This document shows positions 27,843-36,439 of a stretch of 64,000 nt of DNA, piece by piece. The position numbers and the translations under genes were made by a program. Position 1 is the stretch's first letter. Every line of letters starts with the position of its first letter. The stretch comes from Candidatus Villigracilis vicinus (lineage in GTDB: Bacteria > Chloroflexota > Anaerolineae > Anaerolineales > Villigracilaceae). The DNA lies in contig JADKIL010000002.1 of assembly GCA_016721315.1 (NCBI GenBank), forward strand, positions 324,735 to 388,734, written 5' to 3'. The notes under the pieces are model-generated. The model was given only the letters and a program-made list of their open reading frames with translations, ran no database searches and was not told the DNA's origin.

Positions 27843-28681
27843 GACAAAACCTCCATCTTGCAATGTTCAATTTCCGCATGGGTTGGAATGCCCTGCAAGC
27901 CAACCCGTGTCACAGAATACGCCGCGAGGTTGGTTGCAAATCGTGCCGCCTCCCACGGATCTTTGGTTTGATAAAGCCGTGCAAAAAAAGCCGCCGCAAA
28001 AATATCGCCTGCACCGGTCGCATCCACTTCCTCCACTTTAATAGGACGGTAGCGTCTACGGTCACCATGCCAATGCAACACCGCGCCCTGCTCCCCTTCC
28101 GTCAGACAAAGCAGACGGGTGTGATGCGCCATCCATTCGACGAGTTCCAGGTTGTGGTTGATATCTTCCAAACTCATCACCACGCCTCCGATCTGACCGA
28201 GGACCTGCTCGCTGTTTTCCCAAGCCTGAGCCGACACTGAACCATTGTCGTCCCAGGTGCGCATCCATCCCTGCGGCGTGACCCCCACCCATGAGTCCGG
28301 AAACTGACTTGCCAGCGCCGCGTCCACTTCCTGCGCGATCGGAGCAAGGTGAACGATCGGGGCATCCCGCCAAATTTGCGGGACGTGCTCAAACGCAATC
28401 TTCGCCGCCTGATGATGCAAGGTTTGTTTACGTCCTTGTTCGGTTTTGACGTTCTCAAAAACGGTGCTTTGCTCCGTTGGAAGGTTGAATATTTGAATGC
28501 CGTCCAAAAGGCTCAGAGGAGCATCCTGCCCTGCGGAAGTGACAATACCCACATTCATCCCCATCGCCCGCGCCGTCAGCGCAGAGTATGAAACCGTCCC
28601 GCCAAGTTGTTTGCCCGATGGAGTTAAATCCACAGCCACATGACCGATCAAGAGATAATCCACTGGACGAAGGTCAGACAT
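27839..28681 (-). CDS. PfkB-family carbohydrate/nucleoside kinase
   Basis: 280 residues, somewhat short for ribokinase (about 300). Family features: early GHVAVDLTPSGKQLGGTVSY (substrate Gly-Gly), and the PfkB signature 2 with catalytic Asp in EVDATGAGDIFAAAFF. Signature 1 is not clear. The substrate cannot be named; sugar, nucleoside or adenosine-like compounds are possible. Its stop overlaps the parA start by four bases, an unexpected coupling of a small-molecule kinase with chromosome partitioning. It has its own leaderless-type promoter. Confidence 0.85.
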   Translation of the reverse strand: MSDLRPVDYLLIGHVAVDLTPSGKQLGGTVSYSALTARAMGMNVGIVTSAGQDAPLSLLDGIQIFNLPTEQSTVFENVKTEQGRKQTLHHQAAKIAFEHVPQIWRDAPIVHLAPIAQEVDAALASQFPDSWVGVTPQGWMRTWDDNGSVSAQAWENSEQVLGQIGGVVMSLEDINHNLELVEWMAHHTRLLCLTEGEQGAVLHWHGDRRRYRPIKVEEVDATGAGDIFAAAFFARLYQTKDPWEAARFATNLAAYSVTRVGLQGIPTHAEIEHCKMEVLS

Positions 28682-28687
28682 GGGTGA

Positions 28688-28693
28688 ATTATA
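28688..28693 (-). promoter_or_regulatory. -10 box TATAAT (minus strand), leaderless arrangement
   Basis: On the minus strand TATAAT ends six bases before the pfkB ATG at 28681. With the terminator at 28731-28765 upstream, it starts a pfkB-parA-parB unit. Confidence 0.6.
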
Positions 28694-28730
28694 CCGTGAT
28701 GCAGTCCATAGACGATGGACAATAGACCAT

Positions 28731-28765
28731 AAAAAATAGACCGTGAACTATCGTCCACGGTCTAT
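28731..28765 (-). terminator. terminator after jag
   Basis: On the minus strand, stem atagaccgtg / cacggtctat (about 13 bp with one mismatch) followed by a run of six T. It separates the rpmH-jag operon from pfkB-parA-parB. Confidence 0.85.
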
Positions 28766-28780
28766 CATCCATCATCTTAA

Positions 28781-29644
28781 TTATTCTTTCGGCAAGATCA
28801 CCACTTTGCGGTACGGCTCGTCGCCAGAACTTTCGGTCTTCACGGCGGGGTGTCCACGCAATTCAATGTGAACAACGCGGCGTTCGCTGGATGGCATGGG
28901 TTCCATGGTCACTTTGCGACCGGTCTTGGTCACCTGGTCTGCCATGCGGTTGGCGAGCTGGCGGATCTGCTTTTCACGGCGGGCACGATAGCCTTCCACA
29001 TCCACGATTACTTGCACCCATTGCTGGGTCTGTTTGCCGACGATCAACGAAGCAACATGCTGAAATGCTGTGAGCGTTTCAGCATGACGCCCGATCAGAG
29101 CGCTGAGGTCCTCGCCGCGAACATCAACCTGAATGGTGCGGTTGTCAGCAGAGTCATCTTCATCGTAATGAGCCGAGACTTGCGCCGTCATACCCATGTG
29201 ATAGATCAGTTTGGAGACGACCTCTTCCGCGGTATTCAAGACTGCATCGTGCTCCACGTTCAAGGGACGCTGCGGAGCAGGCTTTGGTGCGGCGGGTTTC
29301 TGCTCAGGTTTGGGCTGCTGCGGCTTCGGTTCTGCCTGCTTTTTCTCGGCACGCGGCTTGGGTTCTTTCGCTTTCGGCTTGGAATCTGCCTTTTTGGCTG
29401 GAGCAGTCTTAGGTTCGGGTTTTGCCGCGGGCACAGGGGTAGCGGGCAAGTCCGGCATGGACGGAGGAGCTACAGAAAGACGCACACGTACCTGGCGTCC
29501 GCCGAGTCCGAATAATCCTTTTGAGCCTGAATCCAAAACTTCCACTGAGACCGCGTCGGCAGTAAGACCGAGTTGGTCGAGACCCTGCTGAATGGCTTCT
29601 TCAACAGTTGGAGCGATAATTTCTAAGGTGGTCCGCTCACTCAT
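28781..29644 (-). CDS. jag: Jag/KhpB RNA-binding protein
   Basis: 287 residues. Jag_N domain (1-55, ending SGSKGLFGLGGRQVRVRL), a long Lys/Pro/Ala-rich linker (60-130), a KH domain (VDVRGEDLSALIGRHAETLT with the GxxG equivalent IGRH) and an R3H domain near the C-terminus (RRVVHIELRGHPAVKTES). KhpB/Jag works with KhpA as an RNA chaperone affecting cell elongation and division, and is typically encoded after yidC, as here (nine bases downstream). The linker is basic and low in complexity. Confidence 0.93.
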   Translation of the reverse strand: MSERTTLEIIAPTVEEAIQQGLDQLGLTADAVSVEVLDSGSKGLFGLGGRQVRVRLSVAPPSMPDLPATPVPAAKPEPKTAPAKKADSKPKAKEPKPRAEKKQAEPKPQQPKPEQKPAAPKPAPQRPLNVEHDAVLNTAEEVVSKLIYHMGMTAQVSAHYDEDDSADNRTIQVDVRGEDLSALIGRHAETLTAFQHVASLIVGKQTQQWVQVIVDVEGYRARREKQIRQLANRMADQVTKTGRKVTMEPMPSSERRVVHIELRGHPAVKTESSGDEPYRKVVILPKE

Positions 29645-29653
29645 GGTGCCTCC

Positions 29654-30472
29654 CTATTTTTTTGCCGGGGTAGATTTATTTCCGCCGGGAAGAAGATTAC
29701 GCCAGTTGGCGCGTCCGGTTGCGGCATATTGAACTATGCCGAGTAGGTTGCTTGTAATAAAGTAAACTGAAATACCAGATGCGAAAGTAAGAGCAAACCA
29801 ACCAAGCATGAGCGGCATATAAATGGACATGCTGCTACTCATGGCAGCGGTCTGTGCCGACGCCTGATCATTGGGGTTGGGCGGTGTGGTCGGCATAGTT
29901 AACTTGGTTTGGATATAGGTAGTAAGCGCCACAACGATCGCAAGAAGCGGGAACCCGTTCGGCAGGAAAGATACATCGAACGGCAAAGGAATGCCTTCAG
30001 GACGACCGAGGTTCATCCACAAAAATGTACTGTTAAGCGGGATGATATTTGAAACATGCTGGAAGGGGTAAATGGTGCGAGCCAGGTTGAGCATATCGAG
30101 CGGAGTGGCAGCCATGGCGCGTATGATGCTCTGATACAAACCGATGATGATCGGGAACTGGATCAGGGTCGGCAGACAGGAGGCAAAGGGGTTGATACCG
30201 CGGTCTTTGTAAATGCGCATTTGTTCCTGCGCCAATTTTTCGCGGTCCTTGGCATACTTCTTTTGAATTTCCTGCCATTCTTTGTCGCTATTTAATTCCT
30301 GCATGGCTTGAGCGCCTTTTACCTGTGAAGCATTAAGCGGCCAAGTAATGAGACGTATGACGATAGTGAACAAAATGATGGCAAGACCAAACATTTGCGG
30401 ACCATGACCAAGGATGTCGTAGATCCACAACAGAAGGTTAACCATCGGTTGGATGATGAGTGTTTCCCACAT
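29654..30472 (-). CDS. yidC: YidC/Oxa1 membrane protein insertase
   Basis: 272 residues with five to six hydrophobic segments, no large periplasmic domain, as in Gram-positive SpoIIIJ and Oxa1. The core signature is in LFTIVIRLITWPLNASQVKG, the cytoplasmic hairpin in EQMRIYKDRGINPFASCLP; the conserved hydrophilic-groove Arg is R61 within TIVIRLITWP. It inserts membrane proteins alone or with SecYEG. The first start at 30472 lies 12 bases after the lipoprotein gene, within the rpmH-rnpA-yidD-yidC-jag block. Confidence 0.95.
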   Translation of the reverse strand: MWETLIIQPMVNLLLWIYDILGHGPQMFGLAIILFTIVIRLITWPLNASQVKGAQAMQELNSDKEWQEIQKKYAKDREKLAQEQMRIYKDRGINPFASCLPTLIQFPIIIGLYQSIIRAMAATPLDMLNLARTIYPFQHVSNIIPLNSTFLWMNLGRPEGIPLPFDVSFLPNGFPLLAIVVALTTYIQTKLTMPTTPPNPNDQASAQTAAMSSSMSIYMPLMLGWFALTFASGISVYFITSNLLGIVQYAATGRANWRNLLPGGNKSTPAKK

Positions 30473-30484
30473 GATCTGGGTTCC

Positions 30485-31558
30485 TTATTTCTCGAGGGTA
30501 AACGTCCAGGCTTGCTTGCCTGCGGCGTCGTAAGCAGCGAGAGCAAATTCAGCCTTGTAGGGCGCAACAAGTACGATCTCGCCTGAGAGCACGGGGTTGG
30601 TGTAGATCTTTCCACCCACAGTCTTTTCCCAGACGACTTTGGCGTCGCGATCCAAAGACAGGAGCGAGCCTGCCTCTGTCACAATGTAAATGGTATCGCC
30701 CGCCACCAGCGGACTTGCCACAATGGGACCATCCGGTTGAACGGCATCCCAGTTCTGGCTATTGGATGCCACGTCCAGAGAATACAGGTTTCCACTCAGG
30801 TCTGCATAGTAGAGTGTGCCATTATCCAATGAAGGGGTTCCCCAGATCCAGTCAGCGGCAGTGGTGATCACTTCATGATTGCCGGTGGGCTTGATGAACT
30901 CAATGTTCGACGAGAACGAACCGACATACACACCGCCATCACCTACCACAGGGCTGCCTGGAATGGCACCACCAAGGTCAACTGGTTCTCCGGTTTTGCC
31001 TGTAGCCGGGTCAATGATATGAAGATGATGATCTAGCGCTGTGACGTAGATATACGTTCCATCAGTCACAGGTGAAGACCAGAGCGCGCCCCCCAATTCA
31101 ATGGGGTCAGAAATCTGCTCGCCATTCATATCGAGGATATACAGGAAACCGTCAGAATTAGGGGCGTAGATGGTCTCATTGAAAATGAGGGGCGTAGCCA
31201 CCCATTTGCCTTTTGCGCCTAAAAATGGAGCCGTCCAATTGTCTTTCCCAGTTTCGGGATTGATACTGACCAGCTCGTGAGTGTTGCCTTCGCTCCCAGC
31301 CAGTAATTGTCCATCGGGGGTGAGAATGGGGTTGGCATAAAAGATAATATTACTATCGGTTTCTGCCGGGTAACGCCAGACTTCCTTACCAGTTGTGACA
31401 TCTACCGCATAAATGTGCGAGCCGGAGGCAAGGTAAGCCCGTTCCCCATCAGCAGCAAGGCCTGCCCACGTGTTCACAATGGAGGCACGTCCTCCCGAAC
31501 AGGCGCTTAGCAAGATCGCACCAAGCGCAAGCAAGATAACAAAGTTTAACTTTTTCAT
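30485..31558 (-). CDS. PQQ-type beta-propeller lipoprotein (BamB-like)
   Basis: 357 residues from the ATG at 31558, which gives a clean lipoprotein signal (MKKLNFVILLALGAILLSAC); the frame upstream to 31618 adds an implausible basic tail. The mature part is a repeat of PQQ/BamB-like blades (GKEVWRYPAETDS, TGKDNWTAPF, GALWSSPVTDGTYIYV, KVVWEKTVGGKIYTNPVL). It would sit on the outer face of the membrane. The position between yidD and yidC is notable because BamB proteins help outer-membrane assembly in Gram-negatives, yet here the neighbours are insertase genes. A role with YidC is inferred from position only. Confidence 0.88.
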   Translation of the reverse strand: MKKLNFVILLALGAILLSACSGGRASIVNTWAGLAADGERAYLASGSHIYAVDVTTGKEVWRYPAETDSNIIFYANPILTPDGQLLAGSEGNTHELVSINPETGKDNWTAPFLGAKGKWVATPLIFNETIYAPNSDGFLYILDMNGEQISDPIELGGALWSSPVTDGTYIYVTALDHHLHIIDPATGKTGEPVDLGGAIPGSPVVGDGGVYVGSFSSNIEFIKPTGNHEVITTAADWIWGTPSLDNGTLYYADLSGNLYSLDVASNSQNWDAVQPDGPIVASPLVAGDTIYIVTEAGSLLSLDRDAKVVWEKTVGGKIYTNPVLSGEIVLVAPYKAEFALAAYDAAGKQAWTFTLEK

Positions 31559-31620
31559 ATTCAAATTGGATTTACTCCTGAAAACAGCAAAGGACTCACC
31601 TTTGCCGGAATTACGCATCG

Positions 31621-31923
31621 TTATGGAACAGGATAATACCCGCCCGGGTTAAAAGGATTACAACGCATAACGCGCCATGCCGCCATGAACGAACCCTTGA
31701 AAGCTCCGTGTTTATAAACCGCCTGATATCCGTAATGAGAACAGGATGGGTAAAAACGGCAGGTATTGGCAGGTAAACCGGGGGAGATCAACAATTGATA
31801 CAGACGGATCACAGAGAGGACAAGTATACGTGGAAAATTCCCAAGCGTACGCGGCATATCTCGCAGGCGCGGTTCATGGGAATAATCGTGCAGGATAAAT
31901 TGCTCTTCAGGGTCTTGGTTCAT
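31621..31923 (-). CDS. yidD: membrane protein insertion efficiency factor YidD
   Basis: 100 residues, the usual size plus a short N-terminal extension. Signature ISPGLPANTCRFYPSCSHYG, followed by GAFKGSFMAAWRVMRCNPFN and GGYYPVP. YidD is a small amphipathic cytoplasmic protein that assists YidC. It overlaps the rnpA stop by four bases. Confidence 0.95.
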   Translation of the reverse strand: MNQDPEEQFILHDYSHEPRLRDMPRTLGNFPRILVLSVIRLYQLLISPGLPANTCRFYPSCSHYGYQAVYKHGAFKGSFMAAWRVMRCNPFNPGGYYPVP

Positions 31924-32276
31924 CCGGAGGATTCGTCCGCGGAGAATAGGCGGGCTCGGGTAAGTACGTTGATCAGCGCGGAGCGGGTATCTTCTAAGGT
32001 GGCAGTCACAAGTGCGGGTCTGGCGATCAGAATCAGGTCCCAGCCGGAGGCGATGGAGGGAATTAGAGTCCGCATCGCTTCACGCAGGAGCCGCTTCGCG
32101 CGGTTCCTATGGACGGCTGTGCCTGTCGTCTTCCCTGCTGTAACACCGATCTTTAAGTGATCTTTCATTTCACTGGCTTGTGTTACTAACACAACAAGCG
32201 GATGGGCATAGGACTTGCCTGTTCGCCGCACCCGCTTGAAGTCTTCGGATCGGGACAGTCGAAATTGTCTATGCAC
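31920..32276 (-). CDS. rnpA: ribonuclease P protein component
   Basis: 118 residues. Opens with RLSRSEDFKRVRRTGKSYAH and carries the signature motif GTAVHRNRAKRLLREAMRT, which binds the P RNA. It forms the RNase P holoenzyme that matures the 5' end of tRNAs. It starts 39 bases after rpmH and overlaps yidD. Confidence 0.96.
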   Translation of the reverse strand: MHRQFRLSRSEDFKRVRRTGKSYAHPLVVLVTQASEMKDHLKIGVTAGKTTGTAVHRNRAKRLLREAMRTLIPSIASGWDLILIARPALVTATLEDTRSALINVLTRARLFSADESSG

Positions 32277-32315
32277 CCGCGCCTCATATTGTCTCCGCGT
32301 CTGGGACGCTGAAGA

Positions 32316-32486
32316 TTACCAACGAGTCTTCTTGACGTGCTCGTTCATTCTGACGGTGAGTTTGTGGCGTCCCTTAAGGCGGCGACGCTTGAGGACATTG
32401 CGTCCGTCGGCAGTTGCCATGCGCTGGCGGAAACCATGCACGCGTACGCGGCGGCGGATCTTCGGTTGATATGTTCGCTTGACCAT
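32316..32486 (-). CDS. rpmH: 50S ribosomal protein L34
   Basis: A 56-residue basic protein starting MVKRTYQPKIRRRVRVHGFR, with the invariant L34 core (TADGRNVLKRRRLKGRHKLT) and a C-terminal extension of about ten residues (VRMNEHVKKTRW end) beyond the usual 44-46. It heads the rpmH-rnpA-yidD operon. The upstream region 32487-32602 contains no dnaA, which often sits here in other bacteria. Confidence 0.95.
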   Translation of the reverse strand: MVKRTYQPKIRRRVRVHGFRQRMATADGRNVLKRRRLKGRHKLTVRMNEHVKKTRW

Positions 32487-32602
32487 TCTTCGTTCTTCCT
32501 ATTCCTTGAAAAGATGATTACACGATCCCCAATGGGATGAGTATTTCGGGGTAGACAGCGCATTATTTTACCCTAAGGGGTGCGAATCGGTCAATTTGTA
32601 TT

Positions 32603-33616
32603 CTAGGCAAAATACTTATTCCAGATCGGCTTGGTTTTAGCAGATTCAATGAAAGAGGATTCAAAGGCAAAACGGTTGCAGGTATGAATATCTGCCAAGC
32701 TCATGCCGAGAATTTCATGTGCAATTCGATATTCATTGTTGACATTCGTTTCAAGCACTTCCGGATCATCTGAATTGATGGTTACACGCACACCCAGGTC
32801 AAACAGTTTTTTGAGTGGATGTTCTTCAATTGTTGGAACGCCGTTGGTCAAATAATTTGACCAGGGATTCACCTCAAGTGTGATGCCCTTCTCTATAAGC
32901 ATCTCAACGGCTTTCATATCTTCAATGCTGTGAATACCGTGACCAATACGGTCGGGGTGGAAATGCTTAATAGTATCGATCACATACGAAGCAGGCGTGT
33001 CTTCGCCGGAGTGGATGGTTACTTTCAAGCCAGCATCCTTGGCTTTCAGGATCGGCTTCACGAAATCTTTTGCAGGGTAGAGTTTCTCGCCGTCGGCGAG
33101 ATCCACGGCTTGGATATGTTTCTTATGCTTGATCGCCCAATCCACGGTACGAACGCATGAGTCCACGCCCATGCCGCGCGAGGTAATGGCAATGATACCG
33201 ATCGCCATGTCGAACTCTTTTTCAGCGCGCGCCTGTGCGCGGAGCAAACCTTCGAGGCAGGCATCCCAATCGAGGTTGTGACCGTGAAATGCCCAATCGG
33301 GCGAGAAGCGAACTTCAAAGAGTTTAATGTTCTGTTTTGCGCAGTCTTCGAACAATTCCCAAGAGATGCGCTCGAAAACCGCCGGTGAGGTGATGGTGCG
33401 CTGAAAAATATCGAAAGCGTCCAAGACGGCTTGCAGTCCGCTCATCTGATCAAGGACTTTGACATGCTTATCCAACTCCCCCACCTCATAAGAAGGCAGG
33501 GAAATATTGTTTTCGCGTGCCACATCAATAATGGTCTGTGTACGGATCGCGCCTTCCAGGTGGCAGTGGATCTCGGTCTTGGGAATAGCGTTGTATTTGG
33601 GGTCGAAATTCTTCAT
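32603..33616 (-). CDS. add: adenosine deaminase
   Basis: 337 residues, family length. Zn-binding HCHLEGA (H17, H19), catalytic HSGED in VTIHSGEDTPA, RIGHGIHSIED, and the SDDPEVL motif near the C-terminus. It hydrolyses adenosine or deoxyadenosine to inosine; adenine deaminase or aminodeoxyfutalosine deaminase share this fold, so the exact substrate is not certain. Single gene. Confidence 0.88.
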   Translation of the reverse strand: MKNFDPKYNAIPKTEIHCHLEGAIRTQTIIDVARENNISLPSYEVGELDKHVKVLDQMSGLQAVLDAFDIFQRTITSPAVFERISWELFEDCAKQNIKLFEVRFSPDWAFHGHNLDWDACLEGLLRAQARAEKEFDMAIGIIAITSRGMGVDSCVRTVDWAIKHKKHIQAVDLADGEKLYPAKDFVKPILKAKDAGLKVTIHSGEDTPASYVIDTIKHFHPDRIGHGIHSIEDMKAVEMLIEKGITLEVNPWSNYLTNGVPTIEEHPLKKLFDLGVRVTINSDDPEVLETNVNNEYRIAHEILGMSLADIHTCNRFAFESSFIESAKTKPIWNKYFA

Positions 33617-33701
33617 GAAAAATCCTATTATCGAGCACAGATAAAAACAGATAAAAGTATGGGACAGTCAAAAACCCATCCATGTTTATCAGCCGCTTAT
33701 T

Positions 33702-34949
33702 TTACCCGCTTCCGAGCTTAAGTGCTGCCTGTAAAAGCACATTCGTGCCGTTGACGCAATCCTGCCATTCCGTAAATTCAAAGGGTGAGTGACTGGTGCC
33801 ATTTACCGAGGGGACGAAGATCATACCCACTGGGCATAGATCTACCAGTGATTGAGCATCGTGAATTGCGCCAGATGGAATGACAATGCTAGACAACTCC
33901 AGGGCTGCACACGAGGCAATAAAGGCTTCTTGAATTTTCGTATTCATCAAATTTGGCGCATGTCTACCGAGCGGCTCGGCATTCAATTGCAAGCCAAATT
34001 GTTCGGCTTTTTCACGCGCCAGCTTCATCAAGGCAGTTTCTAAGTCTGACAATTGTTTTCCATCTGGTGAGCGGAACTCAAGCAAGAAGTCGGCGCGGGC
34101 GGGCACAATATTCGAGGCGCCCGGCGCAAACTCGATCTTTCCCACATTTGCCACGCAATTCGGGAAGTCGCGCATCACGATCTGGCGGGTTTCCAAAATA
34201 AATGCCGACACCCCCTGCCCTGCATCCAGGCGGTCTTCCATCGCCGCCGACCCGGCATGATCTGCACGCCCGATATACGCCATTCGGTACGAACCGTACC
34301 CCACGATCGCCGAGACAACTCCAATATTGATTCCACGTTTTTCAAGGCGCTTACCCTGCTCAATATGCAGCTCCAGATAACCAGCCAGTGATTCCTTTGG
34401 TCGCTTTGCCGTAAACAAGCTGTCTTCGGTCAACCCGGCGCGTGCCAGCCCGGCGGTGAAATTTTCGCGCCCGCTGTATGGATTCTTCAACGCCTCGCGG
34501 CTCAAATGCCCTGAAATGGCACTGCTCCCAAACAGACTCAGATGTGTCCCCTCTTCATCGGTAAAATCCATCGCTTCCAACTGAACCTTGAGCTTGATTC
34601 CGCTTTCTCGAATCGTTTTCAACACCTCAAGTGCCGCCATCACACCCAAGGCGCCGTCGAAGCGCCCACCCTTGGGAACAGAGTCAAGGTGCGAGCCAAG
34701 AATGAGCGTGGGCGCGGTTGGGTCAGTGCATGGCAAGAGCGCGGAGTGATTCCCTGCCCCATCGGTGCGAAATTCCAATCCGCTTTGTTGGATGTGTTCA
34801 CGGAACCATTTGCGAGCGGCAAGATGCGCTTCACTGAAGGTGATGCGATTCACACCGCCATCCCCCGTCGAGCCGATGGCAGCTAATTGGTTAAAGGCAT
34901 CCAACATCCGGTCTGGGTTGATGCGAAGAGAGGAAAAGGCTTGGGTCAT
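33702..34949 (-). CDS. M20-family amidase (allantoate/N-carbamoyl amino-acid hydrolase type)
   Basis: 415 residues. Metal-site motifs GSHLDSVPKGGRFDGALGV and MDFTDEEGTHLSLFGSSAI, the dimerisation-domain region YLELHIEQGKRLEKRG, and a final His in NGTSHSPFEF. The HIEQG motif is typical of beta-ureidopropionase, N-carbamoyl-L-amino-acid hydrolase and allantoate amidohydrolase, which release ammonia and CO2 or carbamate-derived products. It is next to adenosine deaminase, which fits a purine/pyrimidine salvage or breakdown role by inference. A ribosome-binding site (AGGAGA) lies upstream. Confidence 0.9.
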   Translation of the reverse strand: MTQAFSSLRINPDRMLDAFNQLAAIGSTGDGGVNRITFSEAHLAARKWFREHIQQSGLEFRTDGAGNHSALLPCTDPTAPTLILGSHLDSVPKGGRFDGALGVMAALEVLKTIRESGIKLKVQLEAMDFTDEEGTHLSLFGSSAISGHLSREALKNPYSGRENFTAGLARAGLTEDSLFTAKRPKESLAGYLELHIEQGKRLEKRGINIGVVSAIVGYGSYRMAYIGRADHAGSAAMEDRLDAGQGVSAFILETRQIVMRDFPNCVANVGKIEFAPGASNIVPARADFLLEFRSPDGKQLSDLETALMKLAREKAEQFGLQLNAEPLGRHAPNLMNTKIQEAFIASCAALELSSIVIPSGAIHDAQSLVDLCPVGMIFVPSVNGTSHSPFEFTEWQDCVNGTNVLLQAALKLGSG

Positions 34950-34983
34950 GAGTCAGATTCTCCTGTATCTTTCCTATCATAAC

Positions 34984-35014
34984 AAAAATAGGAGTCTGTT
35001 CGACTCCTATTTTT
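34984..35014 (-). terminator. terminator after hsp20
   Basis: 13-bp perfect stem (aaaaataggagtc / gactcctattttt) with a 5-base loop, 14 bases downstream of the hsp20 stop. Confidence 0.9.
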
Positions 35015-35027
35015 GGGTTGGGTGATC

Positions 35028-35471
35028 TTACTTTGTCTTGATATTGATGGTCTTGGGCTTGACCTCTTCTGCTTTTGGGAGCGTGATGGTCAGGATGCCG
35101 TTCTCGAAGTCTGCTTTGGCTTTATCTGCCACCACTTCGGTGGGCAGAACGAGCGAGCGTTCAAAGGTGCCCCAGCGCTGTTCACGGATGTGATATGCCT
35201 TCTCTTTGGTCTCGTTCTCCTGCTTGGTCTCGCCCTTGATGGTGAGTACCTCGCCAGTGACATTGAGTTGGACTTCATCGGCTTTAATACCGGGCAATGC
35301 CACCTTGACCACAACTTCATTGTCTGTCTGGTACATATCCACAGCAGGGATAGACCAGTTGTTGCCACCGAGGCTGAGCGGGCGGGTGAACGCATCGTCG
35401 AAGAGGCGATCCATGGCTTCGCGCAGGGTCATCATCTCACGAGCGGGTTCCCAACGAATTAAGTTTGACAT
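35028..35471 (-). CDS. Hsp20/alpha-crystallin small heat-shock protein
   Basis: 147 residues. Short N-terminal arm (LIRWEPAREMMTLREAMDRL), alpha-crystallin domain from residue 45 (PAVDMYQTDNEVVVKVALPG to NGILTITLPKAEE), and a C-terminal tail that lacks a clear I-x-I motif (VKPKTINIKTK has INI). It is an ATP-independent holdase. The gene has a very strong ribosome-binding site (AAGGAGG near 35475-35483). Confidence 0.95.
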   Translation of the reverse strand: MSNLIRWEPAREMMTLREAMDRLFDDAFTRPLSLGGNNWSIPAVDMYQTDNEVVVKVALPGIKADEVQLNVTGEVLTIKGETKQENETKEKAYHIREQRWGTFERSLVLPTEVVADKAKADFENGILTITLPKAEEVKPKTINIKTK

Positions 35472-35518
35472 AGCAACCTCCTTTTAGGTGAATAAATTTG
35501 TCTTACGAACTTTAATTT

Positions 35519-35551
35519 AAAACGCCTGCGTTAAAAAAACGCAAGCGTTTT
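35519..35551 (-). terminator. hairpin terminator downstream of the 39-aa gene
   Basis: Imperfect 14-bp stem (aaaacgcctgcgtt / aacgcaagcgtttt) with a short A/T loop. It ends the phosphosignalling operon and also lies upstream of hsp20. Confidence 0.7.
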
Positions 35552-35577
35552 GTTTTCATTTTATTAGAGAAAAATGA

Positions 35578-35697
35578 TCAGGATGTCAATGCGGTGACAA
35601 GGGTTACGATGCCGTACACAATGCCGATACACACCACACAAACACCGATCAGTTTTCCGGCTACGCTAAATTTATTTTCGGGTTTCTGCTCAGACAT
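35578..35697 (-). CDS. 39-residue single-span membrane peptide
   Basis: Short frame MSEQKPENKFSVAGKLIGVC... with a hydrophilic N-terminus of about 12 residues and one hydrophobic helix of about 24 residues ending TALTS. A GAAGGAAA ribosome-binding site lies about 10 bases upstream, and the start is 24 bases after the response-regulator stop. It has a downstream hairpin terminator. Its position suggests it is the last gene of the kinase operon. Function unknown. Confidence 0.6.
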   Translation of the reverse strand: MSEQKPENKFSVAGKLIGVCVVCIGIVYGIVTLVTALTS

Positions 35698-35721
35698 GCT
35701 TCTATTTCCTTCGGTTCAGGT

Positions 35722-36438
35722 CTATTCCTTGCTGCGTTTGAAATCTACGAAGCGGTATCCTACGCCGCGTTCAGTGAGGATGTATACCGGGTTGGCGGGA
35801 TCCTTCTCCAATTTTTGGCGCAGGTAGTTGATGTACAAGCGGACGTAATGCGGTTCGTCACGATACTCATACCCCCATACCTTTTGGAGCAACTGATCGT
35901 GTGAAACGACCCAGCCTGCATTTTGCACAAGGTGATACAACAGGCGGTATTCGGTGGGTCGAAGTTTAACAAGCTTCCCTTCGAGCCAAATCTCACGGCG
36001 CTCGAAATCGATCTTGAGGCGCTTGTCGATCTCGATCAGTCCGTGCATGGAGCCGGAGGTTCCCTCTGTGCGGCGCAGAACCGCCTTGATACGGCTGACC
36101 AATTCACGCGGGCTGAACGGTTTGGTGATGTAATCGTCGGCGCCGTGTTCAAGTCCGCGCACCCGGTCGTCCTCTTCGCCTTTTGCGGTGAGCATGATGA
36201 CCGGCACATTACTAAAATCACGTACGGTTTCAAGCACATCGAACCCGTCAATATCCGGCATCATTACATCCAGCAAAATGAGGTCCGGGGTGAAATCACG
36301 GATCTTTTGAATGGCTTGTTTTCCGTTGAAAGCCTCCCCCACCTGAAAGCCGTCATGCTCCAGATTCATACGGATGAAACGTACCATGCGTTCTTCATCA
36401 TCCACTACGAGGATGCGTCGTCTATCCATGTCAGCCAT
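35722..36438 (-). CDS. OmpR/PhoB-family response regulator
   Basis: 238 residues (ATG at 36438; MDRRR at 36426 also possible). Receiver RILVVDDEE, phospho-acceptor D57 (LILLDVMMPDIDG), switch Lys in YITKPFS; winged helix KLVKLRPTEYRLLYHLVQNA and EPHYVRLYINYLRQKLEKD. No histidine kinase is adjacent; instead it is in a Ser/Thr kinase operon. Either an orphan regulator phosphorylated from elsewhere, or a target of the Ser/Thr kinase encoded four genes upstream. Confidence 0.93.
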   Translation of the reverse strand: MADMDRRRILVVDDEERMVRFIRMNLEHDGFQVGEAFNGKQAIQKIRDFTPDLILLDVMMPDIDGFDVLETVRDFSNVPVIMLTAKGEEDDRVRGLEHGADDYITKPFSPRELVSRIKAVLRRTEGTSGSMHGLIEIDKRLKIDFERREIWLEGKLVKLRPTEYRLLYHLVQNAGWVVSHDQLLQKVWGYEYRDEPHYVRLYINYLRQKLEKDPANPVYILTERGVGYRFVDFKRSKE

Positions 36439-36439
36439 G

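Noticed and set aside
26993..28681. parS site near parA/parB
   Set aside because: No good match to the TGTTTCACGTGAAACA consensus was found by eye here or elsewhere in the window.
28850..29515. Open frame opposite jag
   Set aside because: It mirrors the Lys/Pro/Ala-rich linker of jag and has no ribosome-binding site.
32487..32602. Replication origin next to rpmH
   Set aside because: No cluster of DnaA boxes or dnaA gene; the neighbour is adenosine deaminase.
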